From contig JACGCM010000178.1 of the NCBI GenBank assembly GCA_014058105.1, positions 744,001-808,000 on the forward strand: a stretch of 64,000 nucleotides of DNA, read 5' to 3'. Under the pieces are notes generated by a model. It was not told the DNA's origin. It ran no database searches and worked only from the letters and a program-made list of their open reading frames with translations. How positions within the stretch are numbered: position 1 is the stretch's first letter; the number at the start of each line of letters is the position of its first letter. Source of the DNA: Kingdonia uniflora (lineage: Eukaryota > Streptophyta > Magnoliopsida > Ranunculales > Circaeasteraceae). Below, one piece after another: positions 9,574 to 21,500 of the stretch. The position numbers and the translations under genes are program-made.

Positions 9574-10289
9574 TATAGGGACCTAACCTCGTTCGGATGG
9601 GAAGTTGGTTCTTACAACGTAGAATCAGTCCTTAATCCGAGGAGACAAGCATTTGACCTAAAGTAAGATCTAACTATGGATAAATACTTGCGTAGAGGCC
9701 CGACTGTGACTCTCTACGACCTCTGATGAGGATTTTTTAAGACAGATCGTATTACTGAAGAGTAAATAATAGGGTTCGAGTACAGAGTATCTGGGTGGTC
9801 GAAAGTAAAATGCAAGGGGTTGGAGATGATTTTGTTCACCTCTCTTTAGTTTCCCTTCTCCTCTATTTATAGAAATATAGGGAGTTAAGTCACCAAGTGT
9901 AGGTCAGGTTTATATGATTACTGTCAGGAAATCCCAGCGAATTATGGGCGTCAGTCATGTCGGTACTATCACTGCAACATTTATTGATGATGTCTCTGAA
10001 CGGCGTGGTGGTTGGACCTATTACCGTTGTTGTACGGGCCAATCAATGCACCGTCTAATCTGATGAGATGATTATCTGTCTTATCCTGCTTCGATCGTGT
10101 ATTAGTAAGGTCGAAGGATTTCTGCTATAGTATAATAGTTCGTTCTCGAAGATTTGTCTGATGTCGAAGCTTCGTCTTCAGGGGATCTCTGGTGATTATG
10201 TTTTAGATATTGAGTGGGCTTCGATACATTCGAGTTGGCTGTGAAGTGGGCTTCGATTGCCTGTCAAAGGCTACGAGTAGGCTACTGTA
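9574..10289 (-). repeat. 5' LTR of the inserted gypsy element
   Basis: Direct repeat of 2070-2783. The TATA box CTATAAATAG (complement at 9863-9872) sits about 300 bp from the inner end, fitting U3-R-U5 order on the minus strand. The terminal CA has decayed to TA at the primer-site side. CCAGC follows at 10290-10294. Confidence 0.92.
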
Positions 10290-10294
10290 CCAGC
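10290..10294 (+). repeat. Target-site duplication CCAGC (right copy)
   Basis: Identical to 2065-2069. Removing 2070-10294 restores the interrupted RNase H reading of the host element. Confidence 0.9.
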
Positions 10295-10383
10295 TACCCT
10301 CTTTGAGAAATCCTCAGTAAGAAAGATAATTCCAGATGGGTGTAACAATGGACCATTTACCTTAGTAAACATGGTATAACTTT

Positions 10384-10870
10384 TGAAAAATAGGAATCTC
10401 AAAAGGCCCAGGCAGTCGCCGATTTCCCCGCTGACTTCCCGGTCGAAGACAACGACTGGGAGGAACACAAAGATGATTTACCCAAAGATTAGCCCAAATA
10501 GAATGAATCTTGGAACCCTAACACGGAATGGTGTCTCTTTAAAGATGGATCTGCAGGACCAAACGGTTCTGGGATAGGTATTGTCCTGGTCATACCGTCA
10601 AATGACCGAATCGAAAAGGCCATCAAGTTAAACTTTGAATGTACCGACAATGAGGTCGAATACGAAGCTTTGTTACATGGCCTCAATCTCTCCCTCGAAC
10701 TTGGTATCCCCAAACTAGCCGTCTTTACTGATTTACAGCTCATCCCGCGATTTATTCCAGCGAAAACCAGGCAAACGGTAGCCTGGCTGAGTATATAGCA
10801 CTCGTCTGCCAGCACATGGATCGTTTCCCTATAAAATCATCGATTACACATTGCCCATGAGGCAAAAATA
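10384..10870 (+). pseudogene. Archaeal-type RNase H (host gypsy element)
   Basis: Across frames it reads QAVADFPADFPVEDNDWEEH, CLFKDGSAGPNGSGIGI, DNEVEYEALLHGLNL, AVFTDLQLI, and further on NRPDDALAYNAAML. Unlike the inserted copy, all the acidic catalytic positions are still present, but stops and frameshifts break the frame. The tail at 10903-11110 (GQSESRTLNIKV, EDWRTPFLSYF, PKAKRSLLKSYRRYT) matches the inserted copy. Confidence 0.85.
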
Positions 10871-11271
10871 GGCCTGATGATGCCCTCGCTTACAACGCAG
10901 CCATGTTAGGCCAGTCCGAATCTCGAACCCTCAATATCAAAGTACTCGAACGCCTAAGTATGGACCAGATAGAAGTTAATACCATCAATATTAGGGGTGA
11001 GAGAATCGATCCCGAAGACTGGCGCACGCCCTTCCTTTCATACTTCAATAGTTCTACTATACCAGAGGTTCCGAAAGCCAAACGCTCGCTACTCAAAAGC
11101 TACAGACGGTATACCATCCTCAAAGGTGGTCTACACCGCAAATCACCAAACGGCATACACCACCATTGCATATCTCAACGCGAAGCCGTAACCATCCTTA
11201 CTAAACTCTTGAAGGCAATGGTGGGTCCTACACCACTGGTCTATCCATGGCTCTCCGTGCAATCACACAGA

Positions 11272-12245
11272 GTCAGTTCTAGCCGAATATGAAGAAACAT
11301 GCCGAAGAGTATGCGAAGCACTTTGAAAAATGCCAATGTCAAGCCCATGACTATCGAGGCCCCTCCCAAGAACTCAACTATATTGAATTCGTTTGGCCAT
11401 TTAAGAGATGGGCCATTAATTTGGTAAGCTCTTTTCCCTGAACTTCGGACAACAGAGAACATATGTTAGTCGCTACCAATTATTTTACTAAATAGGTTGA
11501 GGCCAAGCCTTTATGTCGAACATGGGAAAAGGAGGTCACCAAGTTCCTTTGGGAAAATATTATTACATGCTTCGGCTGCCCACATATGGTTTGATGCGAC
11601 AATGGTCCACAGTTCGTAGGGAACAAGGTTTGAACTTTCCTCAAAAAATACAATATTATCCTCTCCCCTTCCATACCGTTTTACCCACAAGGGAATGGTC
11701 AGGTCGAAGCAATCAACAAAACTATAGTCAATGGTCTTAAAAAACACGTCGATGAGAAGAAAGGGCGTTGAGTTTAAGAATTACAACATGTACTTTGGGC
11801 TTACCGCACCATACTCTGAAAGGCGGTAGGTTGTACTCCTTTCCTCTTGGCCTACGGTACCGAAGCTATTTTGCCAACTCAATTTGAGGTACCAACATGC
11901 GACCCTGATCTTCCCGATAGAGACAATGAGTTCAAAATCGGATGTAATCTGTTATGGATTGACGAAACAAGAGACCGAGCCTTAGCTAACCACAAACGTT
12001 ATCAGATCTCTCTCCATAAGTCATACAACAAAGGGTTCGACCATGGAGTTTCGATATAGGTGATTTGGTAGTTCGACGAGTCACCTCCTTGAAACCTCAG
12101 AATGCCGGCAAGTTAGCCGAATCTTGCGAAGGGGTTTATGTCGTGTAAGACAAAACCGATAAAGGATCGTATTACTTGATGAAAGAAGCTGAGGAACCTT
12201 TACCCAACCCATAAAATACGATGCAGTTAGTCTCATACAACAGGC
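11272..12245 (+). pseudogene. Integrase (host gypsy element)
   Basis: Readable in three frames: zinc-binding end (EYAKHFEKCQCQAHDY), core start (FKRWAINLVSSFP), CDNGPQFVG, GNGQVEAINKTIVNGLKKHV, YGTEAILPTQFEVPT, and the C-terminal module GDLVVRRVTSL to KGSYYLMKEAEEPLPNP. The first catalytic residue (normally D in IDLIGP) is Asn; the second Asp and the Glu remain. Multiple stops, several of the CGA/CAA-to-TGA/TAA type. The full-length layout shows what is missing from the inserted element at 4528. Confidence 0.87.
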
Positions 12246-12339
12246 CGCAACAACCATCACTCACCACTGATGTAACCCTAGTATAATTAATACACAATGC
12301 AGTAAGTTCCATACGCATCCTCTCTTATTTTTGTAAGCT

Positions 12340-13187
12340 TTTTGATCTGGGCCAACCTAAGTATCTAGTAATCCCTTCAACCCGACTGATGCTTGGGGGC
12401 GACCTCAAAGTTTTTCAAAGTTCCAATTCAAGCACTCCCGAGTAGCATAAATGGTCGACAGGCTGGACACTCGGGGTTGCATTAGGGCCGACCATATCAT
12501 GCTTTGTACAGGCTCAAACCCACAGATTGAAATACCTGGGGGTGATCTTAAAGTCCTGTGAACTTCATAATTTGGGCAAACCTAAGTATCCAGTCAACCC
12601 TTCAACTCGACTGATACTTGGGGGCGACCTCAAATTTTTTCAAAGTTTCAATTCGAGCACTCCCGAGTGGCATGAATGGTCGATGGACCGAAAACTCGGG
12701 GATGCATTGGAGCCGACCACATCATGCGTCGTTCCGGATCAAACCCGCAGATAGAAATTCCCGGGGAGACCTCGAAGTCTTGTGAACTTCTTGATTTGGG
12801 AAAACCTAACTATCCAGTCAACCTTTCAACCTAACTGATACTTTGGGGTGACCTCAAAGTTTTTCAAAGTTCTCATTCGAGCACTTCCAAGTGGCATGAA
12901 TGGTCAATAGACTGGACACTCGGGGTTGTATTGGAGCCGACCATATCATGCTTCGTTCAGGATCCAGCTCGTAGATAAAAATACATGGGGGAAACCTCGA
13001 AGTCCTGTGAACTTCTTAATTTGGGCAAGCCTAAGTATCCAGTCAACCCTTCGCCCGACTGATTCTTAGGGGTAACCTCGAAGTTTTTATGGTTCCAATA
13101 CGAGCACTATCGAGTGACATGAATGATCGATAAACTGGATACTTGGGGATGTATTGGGGCCGACCACATCTTGCTTCACTTTGAATC
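12340..13187 (+). repeat. Tandem repeat, unit about 223 bp, 3.8 copies
   Basis: The marker TGATACTTGGGGGCGACCTC (variants) occurs at 12389, 12612, 12836 and 13060, spacing 223-224 bp. Each unit also contains CGAGTGGCATGAATGGTCGA, a GGCCGACCACATCATGC-like block and CAACCTAAGTATCCAGTCAA. It lies just after integrase. Tandem repeats in the post-pol region are usual in Tat-type elements. No ORF runs through it. Confidence 0.9.
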
Positions 13188-13429
13188 CAACATACAATTT
13201 TCAAGATTCTCAAGTATATATTCAACTTTCGCCAAGCAAGCTCATTCGATCACACAAAATACCAGTACATATCACCTTGTTCAAATCAGAATATTAAGCA
13301 GTATTTCAACATACATTACAAACCAAACTTTTTCTTACAGATAAACACTCTAGAGCAAGATAAGTTTTCCTTTTCTCAGGAAAAACAACTCATAGGGTTA
13401 CCTTCTCTCTCCATAGGCTCAGTCACTTA

Positions 13430-15066
13430 TTTACCACCAGGGTTCTCTCCTATATGCGTGGCTTCCATACTTTTAACACCAGTACCATCAACCACAGGGT
13501 TCATTTCTATCCCTACAATGCTTGCAACATCTTCAATTGTGGGCTTCTCCTCTGGGGGATAGATTTCGAAGGTTTATGGGTTGTACCCGAGTCCATCAAC
13601 AAATTTCTTCAATGCTGAAGTTACCTCGCACTCTTGATCAAAAATTGCCTGAAAATGCACATGGTTGTCTCGAAGTTGCTCCTCTTAGCTTGCTACCTTC
13701 CCCTCTGGTACTGCCACCTTTGCGTCAAACCTTTCAACCATCGCCAAATTCTACCTCGCTGTATCTGAGCGAATTTGCAGTTGTTCTTGCTCTAGCTCTC
13801 CGATTCGGGTGTGCAGTGACAGAATGGTCCCCTTTACGAGCTCAATCTTGTTTCTCGACTCCTTCTACATCTCACTCGATGCCTTTTACGCCCTGGTAAA
13901 TGAGATCATCCAGGCATGCATCTACATGGATCATAAGCACTTCAACTATTCAGCAATTACTGAGACATAAATTTAATTTTAGGCTAAAATTAAACTTACC
14001 TAGCGCCAAAATACCTCAGCACTCCTCCCTGCTTCTTCAGGGTTTGTGACGCACAGATTTATCATCGACTGTCCCTGTGCTCGAACAACCTCCTCCTGTT
14101 TGGTCGTATGCCGTCTAGCTTCGGCCGGCTCATCTCCTTTTGCTATCTACTTATGACTCCTCTTTTTGTTAGTTGTCTTCGTCAAATGAGTGGTCGAGCC
14201 TTCTGCCGTGGCTTTTCCTTTCTCCTTGCGAGTCTGCTACACTGTTTCTGGAACCACTTTAGGTACGGCCGACCGGTCGATATAGGTACCCCTCGATGGG
14301 TCTCGCTACGAAGCTCGACTTCCGCGTTAGATTATTATAGTCCATTCTCCTATCTTCTTTAGGAAGGCCTACATTTTTTCTCCTCTTCGACAGACCAGCT
14401 AGTGTCAGAACATCTCTCAACAATGTATCCCTCATTTTTTGCCTTTTTCGTTCAATGTTCAGCTTCTGGAACACCTTATTCACCCGGTCCTCACTCTTGT
14501 TGATAAGGTCGTTGATATAGAACCTCAGGCTTTTTAGCCCATTATTGGCAGAATCTGCAAAATAGCAAATTGAAAGTCAAAGTACTATTCCAACCAACAC
14601 AACAACAAAATTTGATTATCAACTTACTTAGTTTGAGCAGCCTATTCTTCAACGCAAATTCAACCTCCCCATGGGGCACACCCATAGTTCCCCTTCACTA
14701 TAACAAAATGTATATCCATCCGTTCCCAGTCGAACACAAGTTGAATAACCATTGTTTTCCCGAGTGGCACTGGATGTGATACGTCCCTACTTTCTTATTC
14801 GCTTTCTTCGATTTGTGCGACACTACGCCAAACCACTCGATTAAAGCCATATTTTTGCACCTCATCTCATCATTCATACCTTCGATCACCCTTATCATCT
14901 TAAAAAAATTGTCGTTAATCAGGCATGGAGCCACGTCCCAAAAATTTTGTACCTGTCTTACCAGCCTCTGAAGGGTTAGCAGTATCCCTAATCGAATCTG
15001 CCCCCTGAACGCCATGATTCCCTTATGAGGCAAATCCATAAACGAATATTCAGCCCCTAACGGCAC
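13430..15066 (-). pseudogene. Antisense ORF relic of the host gypsy element (transposase_28-like?)
   Basis: Minus-strand coding-like pieces in the post-pol region. At 15066-14698: PHKGIMAFRGQIRLGILLTL, then NFWDVAPCLINDNFFKMIRV. At 14483-14259: a basic segment (NIERKRQKMRDTLLRDVL). At about 13900-13430: a coiled-coil-like segment (LHTRIGELEQEQLQIRSD), then DGLGYNP*TFEIYPPEEKPT and a stop at 13430-13432. The first piece resembles the plant 'putative gypsy-type transposon' domain found in antisense ORFs of such elements; that match is from memory of the family pattern, not a search. It is broken by frameshifts and at least one stop. Upstream on the minus strand (about 15970) TGTATTTAAGAGAGGG could be its TATA box. 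Confidence 0.45.
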
Positions 15067-17299
15067 CAGAATAATCCTCTTTCCCCCAACCCATGTTTTA
15101 CTAAAAACATCTCCAACCTTGCCTTTTCCCGAGGTGAGACCTGTCCCACTTATATCTCCTCCTCTTATGTCTCTTCCCTATTCTCGCTCTCTTCCTCTTC
15201 CCCTTCCTATTTATCCCTATCTTCCCTCGAATGCTTAACTCCAGCCTCTTCACCCCTTTCCCCCTCTTCCTTTTCTTCCTCTTCATCGTTAATCTCGTCG
15301 ACTATTTGTGCCCTACACCAGCTCTTCCTCAATGCACCAATATCTGGCTTCATTATAGCCTGAGGCGCGTCTATTGCAATTTATAACTCTTCGATGTCAT
15401 TGCTCGTCTCCCCTCGACCCGATGTACTCGTCTCGTTCACTTCGTCATCATCCTTATCTATCAGTCTCATCCTCGAAACCCCACGGGTACGCATTATACC
15501 CAACAAAAGAAGAAGATTAACATTTTCTCGATATATTTGAGTATCAAGTTTCAGGTTCATATTGTACCATCATCTACCACCCTCACTCATCGGCTGTACC
15601 ACGGCTGAATATTCAATTACTATCTCCTCTACTTCTAAAACTAAACGATTCTTCTTCGGGGGACCCCATAGTTGTGTCTCTCGCTCACCATCCCAGTTAT
15701 TGTATTAATAGCACCACCGCATCCCTCCTCCCTCATCCCCACCCAAGAATCAAGAGCAGAATCACACAATCATATAAACAATGAATCAAAAAACCTACCT
15801 GTCTGTTGTAGTCAAAAAACCTCAAGCAGCAATAGATTCTCCACTACCTCACCACCAGATTTCTCTTTCTTTCTTCTCTGCGGTAATAATGATGTTTGGT
15901 ATCTTGCCTGTTTGCCTTTCTTTATTTTGACATAATGATAGTCTTCCTTTCTCCCCCCACCCTCTCTTAAATACAGCCCTCAAAACCGCCTCATTTTTCC
16001 CAATTGCCATCATTACCACTACCCCTACTACTTCTCCCACTACCCCCCCCCCCCCCCCCCCTCATTTTTAGGTACTGTTTGTTTTTACTAGACTGTCCCT
16101 ACTAATGCACATGTGTGTATGCCATACCTCCCCTTGTCAAAGACTTTCCTTGTTCTCTCGAGCCCTCGATCCCTTCAAAAACCAACGATTGTACAAGATC
16201 GTACTCCACCAAGCACCTTTGAATATTCTCCCCCTTCGAGCCAGGCCTCTGATACCCTGTCAGACCCTGCCTCAATAACCCTACCTAACTTACACGTAGC
16301 CTCCACCTCATTCCCATAACGGAGACACCATCATTACGACCTGTACCGGTACATTACCCCATGACCAGTGTCCCCTCTGACAACTCTGCCATTACGACTG
16401 TCAGTCCTTACTATCAAAGTATCACATCCACTCGAACATATTCGTACCCTCGAACACATTTTAACCTTTCAACCTTCGATTAATAATATTCCCTCCTAAT
16501 AAATTCTTGATTGTTTAAAAGTGTTGTAATTTGTTCTTCTTTATTACATCAAAATATCACCCCGTCTACATTATCATTAACCTAAAATATTTTTTAGCAA
16601 TATTCTTTACCCTATATTCACACACTTCGATCAAAAACCCATTGTTTCATTCCAACAAAATAGAAGCAAATACAACAACAATAACAAATACAAGACTAGC
16701 AGCAAAACAAACCCGCCACCCCACAATATCGGAAGACCCCCCTATTTGTACACGAGGGTGTTCTTCCAGTACCACGAACATTTCTTGCCCCTATATTCGA
16801 CCTTCACCAGTCTCTCCACTAACTGTCGCAGCGCACAAAAGTGCTCTGACACACTCCGCAGATGCTTCTAGAATATTTCCCACCAGAACGTGAACCCTTC
16901 GGCCTTCTCCCTCTCCCTCCAAGTCAGCTACTCCCGGTGCAAGTCCACCATATCGGGCAGAGGGACCCCCATGTCACCCTTTCCAAAATACATTCTCTTT
17001 AACTCCTCTTACTTCTCCAACACCTGTAATTCTATTTCCCCCAGTTTCTGTTGATAACGAGTTCGCATGATGACAGAAGATCACAACACTAAGAGAAGAA
17101 GATAGAAAGTTTTAAGCATTGCATTAACCTTTAAAGCAATTTATACCTTGTTTAAGAAGTATTAATTACCTACTTAATCAGTATCATAATCATTAATGAT
17201 CTTAGAACTATCCACATTCACACGAGTCAACTTTCTAACTTCTCACACCTAATAATTTTTCACAGCACGTGCCATCTACAGTAATTTTTGAGGAACCAG
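15067..17299 (+). other. Post-pol region of the host gypsy element, no clear sense gene
   Basis: Pyrimidine-rich on the plus strand (CT/CCT runs, 15130-15300) with a run of 19 C at 16043-16061. The minus-strand reading at 15286-15101 is only low-complexity Lys/Arg. I see no domain here. It leads into the polypurine tract at 17300. Confidence 0.6.
16043..16061 (+). repeat. Poly-C run (19 C)
   Basis: Uninterrupted C homopolymer inside C-rich sequence of the gypsy 3' region. The length is likely unstable and uncertain in any assembly. Confidence 0.95.
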
Positions 17300-17315
17300 C
17301 TGAGAGGGGGCGAAT

Positions 17316-17745
17316 GTAGTAGCCTACTCGAAGCAATCTAAGACTAGTTGAATACTCAAAGGCTACATCAAAGCCTACTAAGAGACTCGAAGCCCAGCAA
17401 GACAATCAAAGGTGTACAAATTCTATGAAGCCTTCCGAGACTGACCGAACACTCAAAGGCATCATCAAAGCTAACTACTATAATCGAAGCCAAAGCACCA
17501 AAACTCAGCACCAGTTCCAGAGAGACTTTGACCGCATTTCTACATAGTCGAAGGCAGACATACCTGACAGCCAGCTCACCAGACAGAATAATGAAAATAA
17601 GCCGCTAGATAGCAACAATTTCATAACCGACTTCACGTAAATGACAGCTGCCCCAAAGAATATATATGTAATCTGACTTTACATGGTGACTCACCCTTTC
17701 CTATCTCCTCTAAATAGGAAAGAAGAAATACTATCATGAGAACTA
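17316..17745 (+). repeat. 3' LTR of the host gypsy element (partial or diverged)
   Basis: Starts TGTAGTAGCCTACTCGAAGC right after the polypurine tract GCTGAGAGGGGGCGAA. The start matches the inserted element's LTR start on the minus strand (AGCCTACTCGTAGCC). A TATA-like CTCTAAATAGGA is at about 17708. Similarity to the inserted element's LTR fades after about 430 bp, so the U5 part is either deleted or too diverged to follow. Confidence 0.7.
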
Positions 17746-19239
17746 TGCAATTTTTAGACAATAATATATATATAACCTATCATCAATGGTTTATATAGTA
17801 TATCTGCTAGCTGCTAAGAAAATGAGACAAATCTAAATTATTAAAGACAATGAAACCATTTAAAATATAAGTTTGGTATACTAGTATCCTAATCAAAACT
17901 AAGCTAAAATTGATACATTATATATCTAAATGTGATTCTAGAAAACAACTTGTTTGACTAAATGTTGAATAAGATGGAAATAATGCATAGTCTGATCGAT
18001 GGGTTTATTTTGTTGAAATCAAGACTATTTACTTGCATGAAGCAAAAAACTTGACATGTTAATGAGGTAACAATTTGAAATTTAGGGATGATGAATTTTA
18101 ATGTTTGTAACTTAGAAAATACTTTTGTTGCGACATAATTGTTTGGCCTTTAGTTGCTTTTTTTTGTTAGGTAAAATTTTAGGGTATTCCTGAGCATGCT
18201 AAAATTTTACTAAATCATCACAAAAGGGATATAGCAATCTACTTTATCAAGTGTCCAATCTCATATTTATTTTTACTACATGCTTTTATGTAGACATTAC
18301 TGTTTTCAATTACCAGCCCTGCTGGAGCGGCCAGACGCTGTCGATCGCCTCCACCATCAACCAAACGAGCTTCGCCACCTCCTAGGTAAATTTTATGGAT
18401 CTTTGTCCAAATATTTCTAACTTAATAGTAAATTATTTTAGTAGGTTTATTGGCCCAGTAAGATGCATTGGAATTTTGAGCATACAACTAACCATAATTT
18501 ATTTTTGGTCCATCTTAGAGATATTGCATATTGTGGGTTTTAAGTATTGGTTTTGGCTCTTTTTAGGAGTCGCTGAGAAGCCTACTTTTCATACTCTTGT
18601 TCATTTGAAAGTATGTATTATATCAATAATTACATGATTATTTTGCAGTAAATTCTTTGTCGATAAGCTTAATTGACCAAACACTTCCATTAAGTCACTA
18701 GTCTCAAAGTAGGGAAAAAATAGATAAGTGTATTAGCTTGAATACCTATGCATATGCTGAGAAAGTCCCAGAACTAATAATAAGATTTTAATTTGACTAT
18801 TTATTTTATTTTGTAGTTAATTGGCACTGAGCATTGAAAGCTTTGTCAAGAAGTACACGACAAGAAAGTATATTATAGTGTATCTTCGTACATTTTAGTA
18901 TAATCACTATTGGGTTAGGTAAATATTTCTTTACAAAGTTTTGAGTATTTTCTTTTATTATTAGGAATTGGATAGTCAAATCTTTTTAGATGTTTCCTTG
19001 TTAATACATGCATGTAGCAATCTTATAAGTAAAAAGCCTGTGCTAGTGAAGTCGGTTGAACTGTATCTCTCTTTCACATGATTTGAGCTTGGCAATCGCC
19101 CGCTGTGAATATTAGTTACCTTTTTTGAAAAGTTGAGCGGAACCTAATGTAGCAAGCTATGAACCAATCTCCATTAAAATAAGAGCACATGTCTTTAGCG
19201 AAGAGTCAATTTTTTTAAGTTTTTAATTCACTGATAGGT
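17746..19239 (+). other. AT-rich interval without a recognised gene
   Basis: Mostly AT-rich sequence between the gypsy 3' LTR and the satellite. The only oddity is a GC-richer patch at 18317-18384 flanked by an AG before it and GTAAAT after it, open in one frame (LLERPDAVDRLHHQPNELRH). It could be a stray exon remnant. I see no repeat boundary or RNA gene. Confidence 0.5.
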
Positions 19240-21500
19240 TACCATGACATTTTCAATGATTAGACCGTCTACAATGATCGGTCTAAATCATCGCAGAGCT
19301 ACAAAATCTTCACCAGTCAAAAATTCAAATTAGGAATAATGTGAGTCTTTTGGCAACTATTCGATCATGTGGGACTTCAAAAAGAAATTCTTAACCATAT
19401 TTCTACCTCTCAATAGGGTTGTTAGAAGCCAAGCCTATCAGAATTGTGATCTAAAGCATCGGAGAGGTACAAAATCAGTATTGGCCAAAAATTCAAACCG
19501 AGGGTTTTTTGCGAGTAATTTATAAATTATCCTACCATTTTGTTGGTCAAAAAGAAACTTTTAACCATTATTCAACCTCTAAAACGAGTTCCCAGTAGCC
19601 AAGCTTCTAAGAATTTTGATCTAAAGCATGGGAGAGGTACAAAATTGATACTAGTTAAAAATTCCATATGTGAGTATTGTGAGTTTTTTGGTAACTATCC
19701 TAGCATGTGGGACTTTGAAAAGAAACTCTTAACAATGATCCCGACTCTGAAAAGAGTAGCTGGTAGACAAGCAAATCAGAATTGTGATCTAAAGCATCGG
19801 AGAGGTACAAAATTCGTGTCGGTCAAAAAATCAAACCTGGAGTTTTCCGAGTCATTTGGTTACTATCCTAATGTGTTGTCAGTCGAAAAGAAGCAATTAA
19901 CCATAATCCAACCTCTAAAATGGGCTACCGATAGCTAAGCTTCTCATAATTGCGATAAAAAGCATTGGAGAGGTGGGATATCTGAACCGGTTTAAAAGTC
20001 AATCCCGGAGTGATGTGAGTCATTTGGTAACTACCGAAGCATGTTATTAGTATAAAAGAATCTTTTAACCACCATCCAACCACTCAAAATAGTTGCCAGT
20101 TGCCAAGCATCACAGAATTGCGATCTAAAGCATCAAAAAGGTTTAGAATCTGTACTGGTCTAAAATTCAAGCTGGGAGAGTTACGTGTCATTTGGTAACT
20201 ATTATTGCACTATGTCGATCAAAAATAAGCTCTTGACCATGATCCAACCTCTCAAACGAGTTGTCGCTTGCCAAGCTTCTAAAAATTATGATTTAAAGCA
20301 TCGGAACGGTGGTAAATCCGCACCATTCTAAAATTTAAATCAGGAGTATTACGAGTCATTTGGAATTTATCCAAGCATGCTTATGGTCAAAAATAAACTC
20401 TTGTCCACGATACAACCTCTCAAACGAGTTATCGGTAGCCAAGTTTCTCAGAATTACGATCTAAAGTAACAGAGAGCTGCAAAATCCATACACGTAGGAC
20501 ATCAAAAACAATTGCTTAACCATAATTCAACCTCTCAAATGTGTTGTTGGTAGCCCAGCTTCTCAGAATTACGATTTATACCATCAAAGAGGCACAAAAT
20601 TAGTACCGATCTAAAATTTAAGCCGATAGTATTGCGATTCATTCGATAACTATCCTAGCATGTTGTTCTTTAAACTAAATCTCTTAACCATGATCCAACC
20701 TCTCGAATAAGTTATCGGTAGCGAAGTTTCTCAGAAATACGATATAAAGCATCGGAGATGTGCGAAATCCATACCAATTGAAACTTCAGACCGAAAGTGT
20801 TGTGACTTATTTGGAAAATAGCCAAGCATGTTGTCGATCGAAAATAAACTTTTAGCCGCGATGCAGCCTCTCAAATAAGTTAGCGGTTGCCAAGCTTCTC
20901 AAAATTATGATCTAAACCATCGGAGAGGTACATAATTCGTACTATTCTAAATTTCAAACCGGGAGTATTGTGAATCATTCGGTAACCATCCTTGCATATT
21001 TTCTGTCAAAAATAAATGATTGACCATGATCCCACCTCTTAAACGAGATATCGGGAGCCAAACTTCTCAGAATTATGATCTAAAACTTTAAAGACGTGCA
21101 AAATCAATACCGGTCTAGACTTAATGTCAAGAGCTTTGCGAGTCTTTTGGCAATAATCTTAGCATGTGGGCGGTCAAAAAATACTCTTATCCATGATCCA
21201 AGCACTCAAATGAGTAGCAAAACTTTTTGGAATTGCAATCTAAAGCATTGGAGAGGTGCAAAATCTGTACCGGTCTGAAATTTAAACTGAGAGATTTGTG
21301 AGTTATTTGGTAACTATCCTGGCATGTAGAAGGCCAAAATTTAACTTTTTACCATGATCTAACATCTCTAATGAGTTGTTGGTAGCCAAACCTATCAAAA
21401 TATTGATCTAAATCTTCGGAGAGGTATAAAATTTGTACCGGTCTGAAATTCAAACAAAGAATTGTGCGAGCCCTTTGGTAACTATCTTAGCATATGGGAG
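19240..21500 (+). repeat. Satellite subfamily A (left part of the array)
   Basis: Monomers here favour AGCCAAGCTTCTCAGAATTACG and AGCATGTTGTCGATC variants, whereas those to the right favour AGCAAAGCTTGTCAGAATT and GCATGTGGGAGGTCGAAAAG. The switch is gradual between about 21100 and 21600. The far-left monomers (19240-19900) are intermediate. Confidence 0.6.

Larger units (their letters stand above)
2070..10289 (-). mobile_element. Inserted minus-strand Ty3/gypsy (Tat-type) element with both LTRs
   Basis: An 8.2 kb element with direct LTRs of 714 and 716 bp, flanked by CCAGC duplications. Read on the minus strand it runs: 5' LTR (10289 to 9574), primer-binding site starting TGGCGCCGTCTGTG, gag, protease, RT, native RNase H, archaeal-type RNase H, a truncated integrase, a 1.7 kb 3' region carrying antisense ORFs, a polypurine tract (GCTGAGAGGAGGCAAA), then the 3' LTR (2783 to 2070). 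The RNase H pair (native followed by archaeal-type) marks the Tat lineage. Integrase loss and mutated protease and RNase H active sites make it non-autonomous. It interrupts a related element at 2069/10295. Confidence 0.92.
10295..17745 (+). mobile_element. Ty3/gypsy (Tat-type) host element, right part
   Basis: Continuation of the element at 1-2069. It holds the end of the native RNase H, archaeal-type RNase H (10390-10870), integrase (11272-12245), a long post-pol region (12246-17300) with tandem repeats and antisense coding relics, a polypurine tract (GCTGAGAGGGGGCGAA at 17300-17315) and the start of the 3' LTR (TGTAGTAGCCTACTCG at 17316). The LTR and polypurine tract are recognisably related to, but diverged from, those of the inserted element. 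The 3' LTR seems to fade out near 17745, so its true end is uncertain. Confidence 0.85.
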
